In this document: one piece after another, positions 7,429 through 16,659 of the stretch | Position numbering within the stretch: position 1 is the first letter of the stretch | How the letters are laid out: every line of letters begins with the position of its first letter | NCBI RefSeq assembly: GCF_019654975.1 | Contig: NZ_BPEW01000023.1 | Location: forward strand, 1 to 64,000 | DNA: 64,000 bases | Source of the DNA: Shewanella sp. c952 | Lineage (GTDB): Bacteria > Pseudomonadota > Gammaproteobacteria > Enterobacterales > Shewanellaceae | Reading direction: 5' to 3' | Program-made: the position numbers and the translations under genes | Notes under the pieces: model-generated | Database searches by the model: none | The model's input: only the letters and a program-made list of their open reading frames with translations | What the model was told of the DNA's origin: nothing

Positions 7429-9372
7429 ATGAGCAATGTTGGCATCTTCAGACCTAATGAAAAGCCTGCTGGTGAGCCTTTGGCACCGCTAGAAACCAAC
7501 TCTAATCGTCTTGAGTTGCTAGCGCCGGCTAAAAATGCTGACTTTGGTATTGAAGCTATTCGCCATGGTGCCGATGCTGTATATATCGGTGGCCCCTCTT
7601 TTGGTGCTCGAGCAACAGCTGGCAATAGTGTTGAAGACATTGCCCGCTTATGTACTTTTGCTCATCAATATCGCGCGCAAGTGTTCGTCGCGGTTAACAC
7701 CATCTTAATGGATGATGAACTTGAAGCAGCGCAGACGCTTATTTGGCAACTTTATGAAGCTGGTGCGGATGCATTGATTGTGCAAGACATGGGGGTTTTA
7801 CAGCTAGATCTTCCTCCTATTGCGCTGCATGCCAGTACTCAGATGGATAATCGTAGTCCCGAAAAAGTCGCATTTTTAGAGCAGGTTGGTTTCTCGCAGG
7901 TTGTGCTTGCCCGTGAACTTGGTTTAAGCCAAATTCGCGAGGTTGCCGCCAAAACCAATATGCAGATTGAGTTCTTTATTCATGGTGCGCTATGTGTCGC
8001 CTACAGTGGTCTGTGTAACTTAAGCCACTCTTTTAGTAACCGCAGTGCCAATCGCGGTGAATGTTCTCAATTGTGCCGCTTGCCTGCAGATCTGAAAACT
8101 CGCCAAGGTGAAGTATTAGCGCAAAATGAACACTTACTGTCACTTAAAGACAATAATCAAACTGATAATTTAGAAGATCTGATCGATGCTGGTGTACGCT
8201 CGTTTAAGATCGAAGGTCGTCTTAAAGATCTTAGTTACGTTAAAAACGTTACAGCTCACTACCGCCAAGCATTGGATAAGATCATTGCTAAGCGCCCAGA
8301 GTTTAGCGCTTCATCTCATGGTCGTTGTGAACATACTTTTACGCCAGATCCTGAGAAAACCTTTAACCGCGGTAAAACCGACTATTTTGTCCATGAACGT
8401 AACCAAGGAATGAACGACTTCCGCTCGCCTAAATACATAGGTGAAGAGGTGGCAGTGGTTAAGCGTATTGGTAAGGACTTTATTGAAGTTACCTCAGAGA
8501 ACAGCTTCAATAACGGTGATGGTTTGTGCTTTTTTCCAAGCAACTATGCCGAAGCTAAGCAGTCTGATGACAAGCTAAAAGGCTTGCGGGTTAATCGTGC
8601 TGAGGGGCTTAAGCTGTTTGTATTGCGTATGCCAAAAGAGCTTAAAGAGGGCATGATCATATACCGTAACCATAACCAAGCTTTTGAATCGGTATTAGCT
8701 AAGGAATCTGCCAAGCGAATTATTGGCGTCGATATTACTCTTGCCGATAGTGATGATGGTGTGGCATTGACGATGACCGATATCTACGGCCACAGCGCAA
8801 CGCAGACATTAGTTTGCCAAAAAACAGCTGCTACGGATGTTGAAAAGGCATTGAAAGGGCTACGTAAGCAACTCGGTAAGCTCGGCAGCACGGACTTTAA
8901 TGCCCAGAAAATTAATATAGAGACTGCTCAGGCATGGTTTATTCCTACTTCAGTATTAAACGGGTTACGCCGCGATACCGTAGCGGCATTAGAACTTGCC
9001 CGAGTCAATGATTACCAGCGCCCTAAAGCGTGGAAATACAATCAGGATGCCGTCTATCCCGTTAAGCACCTAAGTTACTTGGGCAATGTGGCTAATGATA
9101 AAGCCAAAGCCTTTTATCAGCGCCATGGTGTTATCGAAATTCAAGATACCTATGAGAAAAATGGCGTTACTGAAGATGTGCCATTAATGGTCACTAAGCA
9201 CTGCTTACGCTTTAACTTCAACCTTTGTCCAAAGGAAGTGCCCAATATTAAGGCCGATCCTATGGTGCTAGAGATAGGCAAAGATGTGTTGAAGCTGGTA
9301 TTCGATTGCCAGAAGTGCGAAATGATGGTGGTTGGCGAGAATAGGCAAGTCCCTAACTCTGTGAAAATTTAA
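7429..9372 (+). CDS. rlhA: U32-family 23S rRNA 5-hydroxycytidine synthase RlhA
   Basis: About 647 residues. It resembles E. coli RlhA (YdcP), which hydroxylates C2501 of 23S rRNA, throughout: LELLAPAKNADFGIEAIRHG, ADAVYIGGPSFGAR, HASTQMDNRSPEK, and the peptidase-U32 signature IEFFIHGALCVAYSG. The cysteine set (CVAYSGLCN, GECSQLC) probably binds an iron-sulfur cluster or is needed for prephenate-dependent hydroxylation. The roughly 650-residue length with a C-terminal extension separates it from the shorter tRNA enzyme TrhP. I start at the ATG at 7429 (MSNVGIF); an in-frame TTG at 7387 is less likely. A strong terminator follows. Confidence 0.9.
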   Translation: MSNVGIFRPNEKPAGEPLAPLETNSNRLELLAPAKNADFGIEAIRHGADAVYIGGPSFGARATAGNSVEDIARLCTFAHQYRAQVFVAVNTILMDDELEAAQTLIWQLYEAGADALIVQDMGVLQLDLPPIALHASTQMDNRSPEKVAFLEQVGFSQVVLARELGLSQIREVAAKTNMQIEFFIHGALCVAYSGLCNLSHSFSNRSANRGECSQLCRLPADLKTRQGEVLAQNEHLLSLKDNNQTDNLEDLIDAGVRSFKIEGRLKDLSYVKNVTAHYRQALDKIIAKRPEFSASSHGRCEHTFTPDPEKTFNRGKTDYFVHERNQGMNDFRSPKYIGEEVAVVKRIGKDFIEVTSENSFNNGDGLCFFPSNYAEAKQSDDKLKGLRVNRAEGLKLFVLRMPKELKEGMIIYRNHNQAFESVLAKESAKRIIGVDITLADSDDGVALTMTDIYGHSATQTLVCQKTAATDVEKALKGLRKQLGKLGSTDFNAQKINIETAQAWFIPTSVLNGLRRDTVAALELARVNDYQRPKAWKYNQDAVYPVKHLSYLGNVANDKAKAFYQRHGVIEIQDTYEKNGVTEDVPLMVTKHCLRFNFNLCPKEVPNIKADPMVLEIGKDVLKLVFDCQKCEMMVVGENRQVPNSVKI

Positions 9373-9383
9373 TCAGTTAAAAG

Positions 9384-9406
9384 AATCGCCATATGGCGAT
9401 TTTTTT
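9384..9406 (+). terminator. terminator of rlhA
   Basis: Hairpin AATCGCCAT/ATGGCGATT followed by a run of T, 12 bp after the stop codon. Confidence 0.85.
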
Positions 9407-9499
9407 ATGCCTAAGGTAAGTTAACGGTTGGCATTGGATTTAGACCTCTTTGGCCTAAGCGCTAAAGAGGGCAGCAACATCAATATTAAGGAAAATAGC

Positions 9500-9874
9500 A
9501 TGGGATTATTAGATTCGCTGATGGGTAATGCCTCTGAGGTTAACCTTGAAGAGTTAACGCAGGAGCTTAGCCCGATAATGGCTGACAATGAGTCGTTGGC
9601 TTTGGCCTATAAAGTGGTTAGGGATATGTTTGTATTTACCAACAAGCGCCTTATCTTAATTGATAAACAGGGAGTGACTGGCAAGAAGGTCAGCTATCAT
9701 TCGGTGCCTTATAAAGCGATAACCCATTTTGAAGTGGAAACCGCGGGTCGGTTTGATATGGATGCTGAGCTAAAGTTATGGATTTCGGGGCAAAAAGATC
9801 CACTGGTTAAAGAGTTAAAGCGCGGCACTGATGTGGTCGGCATTCAAAAGACCATCGCAAACTTTTCACTTTAA
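9500..9874 (+). CDS. bacterial PH-domain protein
   Basis: About 124 residues from the ATG at 9500, which has AAGGAAAAT upstream; the frame is open farther 5' but without a ribosome site. The body FVFTNKRLILIDKQGVTGKKVSYHSVPYKAITHFEVET is typical of short bacterial pleckstrin-homology-like proteins, with the tail ending GIQKTIANFSL. The fold is recognisable; ligand and role are not known. It stands alone, converging with the ATPase gene. Confidence 0.85.
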   Translation: MGLLDSLMGNASEVNLEELTQELSPIMADNESLALAYKVVRDMFVFTNKRLILIDKQGVTGKKVSYHSVPYKAITHFEVETAGRFDMDAELKLWISGQKDPLVKELKRGTDVVGIQKTIANFSL

Positions 9875-9928
9875 GTTCGGTACTGCTTAAGTAAGTCACG
9901 CTTGCGAACAGCAGATAGCCGTAGTTTG

Positions 9929-11110
9929 TTAGCTGCGGTTGTTCCAACGCCAGCTTGGCTTGCTGAGTATGTCTTGACCAATAATCTCCGTTTGCCCTAA
10001 CTGCTTATCCAGCTCTATTAAATTGCAATCTTCAAACTGATTCAGTGAGTTAATTAATCGATTGGCATGGGAGACGACCCATAACTGACAGCGCTCGGAG
10101 GCTTTAACGATTAAGCGAGAAAGCGCTGGCAGTAGATCGGGGTGCAAACTCGTTTCAGGCTCATTAAGTACCATCAATTCTGGCGGACGTGGAGTCAGCA
10201 ATGCTGCGACCAGTAAGAGGTAGCGTAAGGTTCCGTCTGATAGTTCAGCAGCATTAAGTGGCCTTAACAAACCTTGTTGATGAAACTTAAGGCTCAACAT
10301 GCCATTTGACTCATATTCAATGACCACATGAGCGCCCGGAAACGCGTCGCTTAAAGCGGTATCGAACGCTTCTCTATCGCCCACTTCAAAAATGGTTTGA
10401 ATCGCCGAGGCTAGGTCTCTGCCATCATGGTGCAGAACCGGCGTTCGAGTGCCTAGCTGTGGCTTACGTGCGGGAGCCTCACTGTCACTGCGGAAGTGAT
10501 CGTAAAAGCGCCAGGCTCGAATGTTATCTCTTAGGCGGATCACCTCTGGTGTTCGCTCAGGATCGGCAAGCTCAGTAAAGATACTATCGCTATGCTGCAT
10601 ATGTACATTCAAGGTTTGCCAGCCTGCTGAACTTGCCTTTTCGGCGCGGCTTTTGACTAAGGCAGAGCGGCGCTCAACTAACACTGTCGATGGGCGATAA
10701 ACATTACCAACCCAAATAGCCTCGCGCTTAATTTGCGGATCTAAGCCAAATAAAGTGGTGGAGTCGGGCTTAGGTAAGCCAAGCTCAATTAAATAACTGA
10801 ATTCGTCGCTGGCAAAGCCAAGCTTTAACCGTTTTACCTCTTGTCTAACGGTCGGCTCAACCGGTGTTTCCCCTGCAAGCATCGCACGCGAAAGTGTTTC
10901 AGGCCCGGCCCAAAAGCTAGAGTCTAATCCACCTTCTAGTGCAAGTGCGTTGACGACTCCACCTTGAGCTGTTTGAGCCAATAGCCTTAGCGCTTTGTAA
11001 AGGTTGGATTTACCACTGCCATTGGCCCCTGTCACCAGGTTTAGCTGTGCCAGTGGTATGGTGACATCACGTAAAGAGCGATAGTTTTTAATGGCAAGTG
11101 CGGTTAGCAT
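9929..11110 (-). CDS. RecF/OLD-like AAA ATPase
   Basis: 393-residue predicted ATPase of the SMC/RecF-like group. It opens with LTALAIKNYRSLRDVTIPL, then Walker A GANGSGKSN (about 29-37). The C-terminal half has the signature region LSDGTLRYLLL, the Walker B-like LMVLNEPETSLHPDLLP and the switch histidine in VVSHANRL. A coiled-coil arm is short or absent, so it is not a true SMC protein. Single-gene ATPases of this type occur both as housekeeping genes and as parts of defence systems; no partner nuclease is next to it, so a defence role is not supported. Its own start follows AAGGACTATTCACAACAAA. Confidence 0.85.
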   Translation of the reverse strand: MLTALAIKNYRSLRDVTIPLAQLNLVTGANGSGKSNLYKALRLLAQTAQGGVVNALALEGGLDSSFWAGPETLSRAMLAGETPVEPTVRQEVKRLKLGFASDEFSYLIELGLPKPDSTTLFGLDPQIKREAIWVGNVYRPSTVLVERRSALVKSRAEKASSAGWQTLNVHMQHSDSIFTELADPERTPEVIRLRDNIRAWRFYDHFRSDSEAPARKPQLGTRTPVLHHDGRDLASAIQTIFEVGDREAFDTALSDAFPGAHVVIEYESNGMLSLKFHQQGLLRPLNAAELSDGTLRYLLLVAALLTPRPPELMVLNEPETSLHPDLLPALSRLIVKASERCQLWVVSHANRLINSLNQFEDCNLIELDKQLGQTEIIGQDILSKPSWRWNNRS

Positions 11111-11165
11111 TTTGTTGTGAATAGTCCTTATGTTCTGAGTTATTCTTTGAGGGTTATCAGCGGAG

Positions 11166-11735
11166 TTAATGGGCTGGATTGATTTTGGCTGTTAGCACGT
11201 GATCTTGCCAGCGTCCGGCTATTTTTAAATAGGATTTCGCCAACCCTTCCTGCTCAAATCCTAATTGTTCTAGCAATGCAGCACTGCGCTGATTGCTTGT
11301 CATATGATTTGCCATCACTCGATGTAAATCTAGCTCATTAAACACATAAGTTAATGCTGCTTGCAGTACTTCGTGCATATAGCCCTGACCTTGATACTTC
11401 GCCGAGACAGAGTAACCCAAATTACAGGCCTGAAAAATACCTCTTACAATATTGGTAAAGTTACAGACAGCGATAACCTCTTGAGATGCCTTGTCTAGCG
11501 CAACCAATTTTAATGCTGAGCCGTTTTCAAATTGGTTTACGTTTTCTGCAAGCTGCCGTTGCCAGTGTTCTAGGCTATAAAAACTATCGTTTCTTGTAGG
11601 CTCCCAAGCGCTTAAATGCTCTCTATTTAGGTTGTAATAATCGAGCATCAGCTGAGCATTTTCAGGGGGCAAAACAACCAAGTTAGTTCTTGTTGTTTCT
11701 ATGAAAGGCGTATCAATATCGATAGGTCTATCCAT
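11166..11735 (-). CDS. GNAT acetyltransferase, RimJ/RimL type
   Basis: 189 residues. The layout matches the RimJ/RimL subgroup: ETTRTNLVVLPPENAQLMLDYY near the start, LGYSVSAKYQGQGYMHEVLQAAL holding the acetyl-CoA loop (Q/RxxGxG/A variant QGQGYM), and HRVMANHMTSNQRSAALLEQLGFEQEG for the last strands. Such enzymes acetylate N-terminal amino groups of proteins or small amines; the substrate here is unknown. It sits 55 bp behind the ATPase gene on the same strand. Confidence 0.85.
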   Translation of the reverse strand: MDRPIDIDTPFIETTRTNLVVLPPENAQLMLDYYNLNREHLSAWEPTRNDSFYSLEHWQRQLAENVNQFENGSALKLVALDKASQEVIAVCNFTNIVRGIFQACNLGYSVSAKYQGQGYMHEVLQAALTYVFNELDLHRVMANHMTSNQRSAALLEQLGFEQEGLAKSYLKIAGRWQDHVLTAKINPAH

Positions 11736-11796
11736 GACTATATTTCCAATTATAGTGGCTACGATTTTATTGCTGTTATCAGCTAAGAGGCTGTAT

Positions 11797-12951
11797 TTAT
11801 ACTAAGACTTCATTAAGCACTCTTTGCCAGTTTTGTCCCATGATCTTATCGCGTTGGTTACTCGTAAAGCCTGCCTTACCCAACGCCAAGTCAATACGCT
11901 CCATACGATCGATATGGTTCAGTTCAGGGATCACTACATGTTCCGGTTCAACATCGTAACCGAGGACATTTTTCTCACGCAGACTGTGCCACCAACTAAG
12001 GTATTGTTTTACCCCTTCGGCGTTATTGTTGTTCAGTTCAAGTAAGTTCTTTTGGCCACGCAGTGGGTAATCATTGGCAATGGCGACGGCATCTATTCCA
12101 CCAACATTAGCGACATGTTTAAGGTGGTTAATATAATGCTCAACCGTAGGCACTTTATCGTTGGTAAGCCAAAAGCTCATCATAAATACCCCAAATAGTC
12201 CGCCGGTATCACTAATGGCTTTAATCACTTCATCTGGGCTGCAACGTGCATGATTCACTATGGCACGCACTGCACCATGGCTTTGTACGATTGGCGAGTT
12301 GCTTATTTTTGCAGTGTCGAGCGCAGCTTGCGGACTTGAGTGGCTGACATCCACCAGAATGTTTTTCTGGTTGAGTTTTTCAATGAGCGTCTCACCCGCT
12401 TTGGTTAACGGTAGGTTTAAACCTCCGTTAGCATCATTATCAAGTGCTCCACCACTAAACCGATTACCGTAATGGTGAGTGAGTTGCAGGGCTCGCAGGC
12501 CTTTAGCGTGGAATTCATCAACTTGATCTAAGTTATTGTTGATACTGGTTTCTACGCAATCGGCTCCTTGGATCTGAAAGAATACTGCGGTGCGTTCGGT
12601 CTGCTTTGCGCGTTTAATGTCACTGCCTGAGAGCCCTAAAACTAGCTTGTCTTTGTTGCTTTCTACTCGGGTTTTAGCTTCTGCGATACTCTTGATACAG
12701 GCTTTATAGGTGCGCTTGTAGTTAGTGGTGCCATCGGGCTGTTTAATCGCCTCAATGGCAGATATGTCACAAAGATAAGCATCAACTTTTGAAGTGTTAA
12801 GGTCGGCTAAGTCATCAGGAAGAAAGCAAAGTCCATCAACATATAGCCGCTGTTCATTCTGCGCTAACGCAGAAAAAGAGCCGAGTTGGCTTAATATCGT
12901 GCCAGCGGTAATACCTTTAATTAGTTGGCGTCTGTTGATTAATTTTTGCAT
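11797..12951 (-). CDS. M19 (membrane dipeptidase) family protein with altered metal ligands
   Basis: 384 residues. The N-terminus has a twin-arginine-like motif (NRRQLIKG) and a hydrophobic run to SALAQ, so it is probably exported. The fold is that of M19 dipeptidases: GLRALQLTHHYGNRFSGGALD, LVDVSHSSPQAALD and SHGAVRAIVNHARC are present. The usual HxD pair near the N-terminus (DGHxD) is replaced by DGLCF, and the expected glutamate in the EGG motif appears as QIQGAD. If my alignment is right, two or three of the five zinc ligands are missing, so it may bind metal differently or be inactive as a peptidase. Confidence 0.8.
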   Translation of the reverse strand: MQKLINRRQLIKGITAGTILSQLGSFSALAQNEQRLYVDGLCFLPDDLADLNTSKVDAYLCDISAIEAIKQPDGTTNYKRTYKACIKSIAEAKTRVESNKDKLVLGLSGSDIKRAKQTERTAVFFQIQGADCVETSINNNLDQVDEFHAKGLRALQLTHHYGNRFSGGALDNDANGGLNLPLTKAGETLIEKLNQKNILVDVSHSSPQAALDTAKISNSPIVQSHGAVRAIVNHARCSPDEVIKAISDTGGLFGVFMMSFWLTNDKVPTVEHYINHLKHVANVGGIDAVAIANDYPLRGQKNLLELNNNNAEGVKQYLSWWHSLREKNVLGYDVEPEHVVIPELNHIDRMERIDLALGKAGFTSNQRDKIMGQNWQRVLNEVLV

Positions 12952-13228
12952 GTTTATTCTTTGCCTTCATTAGATTAGCGACAGTTTTTATAATCAACAT
13001 ACTATACCCGTATCACTTCAAAAAAGATGTTTTTGATGATGAGTAACGTTTCCTTAGCGAGTTAAACCTCAGCAATATTGCTCACTATTAATTCAACGCT
13101 GTTAGCGTATTTTGGGCTTGTTTAGCGGGCGTGTGCGACTATTCGACAGCTTGACATTGGTTAGTTCTTCAGTGAGTATCGAGGCCAAATTGAAGTGAAT
13201 TAAATAATATACGAAGGCTTATAAATTA

Positions 13229-13504
13229 GGGGCTGTTGATCTTTCGAGCTTAGTTTTTGTTCGAATTCAATTATTTTAGTACAAGGCTTGAGCGATGAAG
13301 CTTAGCTGGCTAAGCGAAAAGCTCGTAACGCACTCTAGTCATAAAAGAATAAAAGAATTGAAACGAACCCAAAGGGCCGCGTTTCTTGGCTATTTTTACT
13401 GTGTTGTAGACTATTTGTGGAGAATAACTAAACGGCATAGCCTCCGCCTTGTCAAAATAGCCAATAAACTGCGGCAAAAACAACAGTGAAAGATCAACAG
13501 CCCC
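13229..13504 (+). mobile_element. non-autonomous inverted-repeat element (MITE), long form
   Basis: 276 bp bounded by 17-bp perfect inverted ends (GGGGCTGTTGATCTTTC) and flanked by TA on both sides, consistent with a TA target duplication. It encodes no transposase. Compared with the copy at 42351-42524 it holds about 102 bp of extra sequence near the right end, starting AGGGCCGCGTTTC; this extra part has its own inverted repeat (CCGC..GGCTATTTT/AAAATAGCC..GCGG) and may be left over from the parent element. The rest of 12952-13547 shows no gene. Confidence 0.85.
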
Positions 13505-13547
13505 TAAAGTCTAATATAAAAAATAAATGTAAATTGAGGAAATGGCT

Positions 13548-14474
13548 ATGTTGCATCGTGCATTAATGCTCGCTCTATTGTTGGTATTGCCAGCGTCGGC
13601 TCAGGCTGAGAACTATTCTATTGGCACCGGTGGCCAAAGTGGGATCTACTATCCATTCGGTGGGGCCTTAGCCAAAGTTTGGTCTGATAAGGTTCCTGAA
13701 GTAAACGTAAAAGCAGAAGTAACAGCTGCATCAGTAGAGAACACGATTAAAGTGGTCCGTGGTGACATGATTGCCGGAATAGCAATGGGCAACGTGGTAC
13801 TTGATGCTTATAAAGGTGAAGGCAAATTTAGAAGTGCCATGCCTGTAAATACCTTGTTCGCGCTGTATCCGAACTTGGTTCATGCCATCAGTTTGAAAAA
13901 GTCTGGTATCAACTCTTTGGCCGATCTTAAAGGTAAGCGTATCTCTTTGGGCGCGCCAGCGAGCGGCACTGCGGTAACTTCTGCTGCGTTACTGGAATCT
14001 ATTGGTATTGATGTAAAAAAAGATATTAAAGCGGTTTATCTGAACTACTCAGAGACCACTAATGCGTTAGCTAACGGCCAGATAGATGCGGGTTTCATTG
14101 TTGGCGGCCAAGGAGTTGGCGCTGTCACTCAAGTAGCACTGACTCATAAAGTTAATATTATTCCTGTCTCAGCTGCTGAGAGCGCGGCATTTATTGAGAA
14201 GAATCCAGCATATAGCAACTACACCATACCGAGTGATGTTTATAACAACGTCGGCGCAGTGCCGACACTCAGTGTGTGGAATGTGATTGTAGTGAGCGCT
14301 AAGATGAGTGATGAGATGGCATTCAACCTTACAAAAGCAGCCTTTGAAAACATGAGCGAAGTACAAAAAGTGGTGAAAGTGGCTGAAGCTACAACCCCTG
14401 ATAATGCCGGTCGTTTAGAAGGTGTGCCATTGCACCCTGGCGCGCAAAAGTACCTAGACTCGTTGGCTAAATAG
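13548..14474 (+). CDS. TAXI family TRAP transporter solute-binding protein
   Basis: 308 residues from the ATG at 13548, which has GAGGA at ideal spacing; the ATG six bases earlier is too close. A signal peptide ends ASAQA. The mature protein begins ENYSIGTGGQSGIYYPFGGALAKVW, the diagnostic TAXI motif. Further family marks are GKRISLGAPASGTAVTSAALL and the C-terminal HPGAQKYLDSL. It captures an organic acid or amino acid such as glutamate in the periplasm and passes it to the permease encoded next. It begins only 44 bp after the MITE, so the element may have changed its promoter. Confidence 0.92.
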   Translation: MLHRALMLALLLVLPASAQAENYSIGTGGQSGIYYPFGGALAKVWSDKVPEVNVKAEVTAASVENTIKVVRGDMIAGIAMGNVVLDAYKGEGKFRSAMPVNTLFALYPNLVHAISLKKSGINSLADLKGKRISLGAPASGTAVTSAALLESIGIDVKKDIKAVYLNYSETTNALANGQIDAGFIVGGQGVGAVTQVALTHKVNIIPVSAAESAAFIEKNPAYSNYTIPSDVYNNVGAVPTLSVWNVIVVSAKMSDEMAFNLTKAAFENMSEVQKVVKVAEATTPDNAGRLEGVPLHPGAQKYLDSLAK

Positions 14475-14545
14475 TTTACTTTCCAGTAAACGACTTTTTG
14501 ACGTCGACTATCTGCGACAGTTAATCAATGACTGTTAAAACCATT

Positions 14546-14578
14546 AATAAAGGCAGCTTTGGGTTGCCTTTATTTTAT
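14546..14578 (+). terminator. hairpin between TRAP binding protein and permease
   Basis: Arms AATAAAGGCA and TGCCTTTATT with a T-rich 3' side. It probably ends most transcripts after the binding-protein gene, so that this protein is made in excess of the permease. Confidence 0.75.
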
Positions 14579-14665
14579 TTAGCTTATATCCCAAATGCCC
14601 GCAATCTATCACCGATTGAACATGAGTGGCGGAGCATTTGAGAGTAGATAATTTGAGGACATGCT

Positions 14666-16597
14666 ATGAGCCCTCTTCAACAAAATAGTGACGCGGATGC
14701 GACAACTGAAGCGCCTGTTGTAATGCCACTTCCCCATGAATCGACCGTTAAGTATCTCGGTTACGTGATTCTTGCCATCGCGGTGGCACTGTCATCATTT
14801 CAAATATGGCAGGGGATCACCTCAACCATTTCGGCTACCTACTTTCGTCCAGTGCACTTGTGCTGGGTATTGGTATTGATCTTTTTACATTACCCATTGA
14901 TAAGTAATCGATATAACAAGGGGTATATGCTCGGTCGCGTGACCGATCTACTGTTGTGTGGACTGACCGTTTTTGCCGGATATCGGATGCTGATCTTCGA
15001 CTACAACGATATTGACCACCTGTTGTATGGCTTAGGTAATATCGACCTAGCGGCTGGTTGCGCCTTGCTACTGTTATTATTGGAAGGGTGTCGCCGGACT
15101 GTAGGTTGGGTGATGGTGATGATTGCCGGGCTATTTTTAGCTTACAGTGCATTTGGTGATATGTTGCCGGGCGCGTTAGCAACTAAAGCCTACTCGTTGC
15201 AGGAGCTTATTCAGTTCCAGATCTTCTCTGCGAATGGGGTATTTGGTTCCGCCTTGGGGATTGCCGCGACCACGGTGTTCATTTTTGTACTATTTGGTGC
15301 TTTTCTTGAGGTCACTGGTGCAGGCAAGTTCTTTATCGATTTGGCTTTCTCTATTGCAGGGAAATATCGTGGTGGGCCTGCCAAGGCTGCGGTTTTAGCA
15401 TCTGCGGGTTTAGGCTCCATATCCGGCTCCGCTATTGCCAATACAGTGACCACTGGCTCGGTAACGATTCCGATGATGAAAAAGCTTGGCTATACGCCAG
15501 AGCAGTCGGCTGGCATTGAAGCTGCTGCATCAACGGGTGGGCAGATTATGCCGCCAATTATGGGGGCGGGCGCTTTTGTTATGGCGCAATTCACTGGGGT
15601 GCCCTATAGCGATATTATGCTGGCATCAATCGCACCCGCTATTCTCTACTTTTTCTGTACCTTGTTGTATGTGCATCTAATGGCTTGTAAGTTAAATCTG
15701 CAAGCAGCTAGTCGCACAGAGGCTGTTATCGAGGTAATGAAACAAGGAGCGCATCATCTTATTCCACTGGTGATTATCACTGTGCTATTGATGATGGCTT
15801 ACTCACCATTGTTGGTTGGTGTTGCCGGCTGCGCCGCGATACTACTTACCGCCGCTTTACGTAAACATAGCCGCATAGGCCTTAGAAAATTTATCTCGGG
15901 AATGAAAAATGGCGCGCTAATGGCGCTGCCTATTTCTGTGGCGTGTGGCGCTGCAGGCATTATCGTTGGGGTGGTTGGACAGACAGGCATTGGGCTGCAG
16001 TTTACCCAGTTTGTGATGGACTTCTCTGGCGGTTATATGTTGGTGGCCTTGGGCTTAATCAGTATCGTCGCCTTAGTATTAGGCATGGGTTTACCAGTAA
16101 CTGCTGCTTACATCGTATTGGCCGTGATGGCTGTACCGATGTTGGGCGACTTTGGCTTGCCGCTGCTCACTGCGCATCTAATCGTATTTTGGTTATCGCA
16201 GACATCTAACGTGACACCACCGATTGCACTAGCGGCATTTGCAGGGGCTGGGGTGGCAAATGCCAATCCTATGAAATCCTCTGTTGAAGCGTTTAAGTTA
16301 GCTGGAGGCCTGTTTATGATCCCGATAATGATGGCTTATACCGACTTACTTAACCCCGATGCTGGTGTGATGGCTTTCGCCTTTGCGATACTGCAAACAG
16401 CCACGATTATATTGGCGTTAGCAATTGCGATTGAAGGTTATCTGCTACGTGCTTTATCAGGCGTAGAGCGTATTACTGCTTTTGCAGCAGTGCCACTGGT
16501 GCTGTTCAATCCATTTGGTGCGGGCTTTGTGGGCATGTTGATTATATTGGGCTTGTTGGTCAAACAGTGGAAAACCACGGCAAAAGTAGCTGTTTAG
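14666..16597 (+). CDS. TRAP transporter fused DctQM permease (4TM/12TM)
   Basis: 643 residues with roughly 16-18 hydrophobic segments. The first part (about 30-170) resembles the small DctQ subunit and the rest the large DctM subunit, as usual for permeases that partner TAXI proteins. Family motifs include GSISGSAIANTVTTGSVTIPMMKK, AAASTGGQIMPPIMGAGAFVMAQ and GLPVTAAYIVLAVMAVP. It uses the sodium gradient to import the substrate handed over by the preceding binding protein. It has its own ribosome site (TGAGGACATGCT). Confidence 0.92.
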   Translation: MSPLQQNSDADATTEAPVVMPLPHESTVKYLGYVILAIAVALSSFQIWQGITSTISATYFRPVHLCWVLVLIFLHYPLISNRYNKGYMLGRVTDLLLCGLTVFAGYRMLIFDYNDIDHLLYGLGNIDLAAGCALLLLLLEGCRRTVGWVMVMIAGLFLAYSAFGDMLPGALATKAYSLQELIQFQIFSANGVFGSALGIAATTVFIFVLFGAFLEVTGAGKFFIDLAFSIAGKYRGGPAKAAVLASAGLGSISGSAIANTVTTGSVTIPMMKKLGYTPEQSAGIEAAASTGGQIMPPIMGAGAFVMAQFTGVPYSDIMLASIAPAILYFFCTLLYVHLMACKLNLQAASRTEAVIEVMKQGAHHLIPLVIITVLLMMAYSPLLVGVAGCAAILLTAALRKHSRIGLRKFISGMKNGALMALPISVACGAAGIIVGVVGQTGIGLQFTQFVMDFSGGYMLVALGLISIVALVLGMGLPVTAAYIVLAVMAVPMLGDFGLPLLTAHLIVFWLSQTSNVTPPIALAAFAGAGVANANPMKSSVEAFKLAGGLFMIPIMMAYTDLLNPDAGVMAFAFAILQTATIILALAIAIEGYLLRALSGVERITAFAAVPLVLFNPFGAGFVGMLIILGLLVKQWKTTAKVAV

Positions 16598-16606
16598 CAT
16601 GTTATC

Positions 16607-16632
16607 ACCAGCCAAGTGTAGACTTGGCTGGT
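16607..16632. terminator. hairpin between TRAP permease and csdE
   Basis: Perfect 11-bp arms ACCAGCCAAGT/ACTTGGCTGGT with a 4-nt loop between converging genes. There is no long T run, so termination is likely but not certain. Confidence 0.55.
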
Positions 16633-16659
16633 ACTGGATTTAGTCGATGAAGCTTGGCG

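Noticed and set aside
9929..11110. RecF/OLD-like ATPase considered as part of a defence system
   Set aside because: No nuclease or other partner beside it; neighbours are housekeeping-type genes.
13295..13489. 64-codon frame in the long MITE
   Set aside because: Lies wholly inside a non-autonomous element, is broken in the other copy and resembles no transposase.
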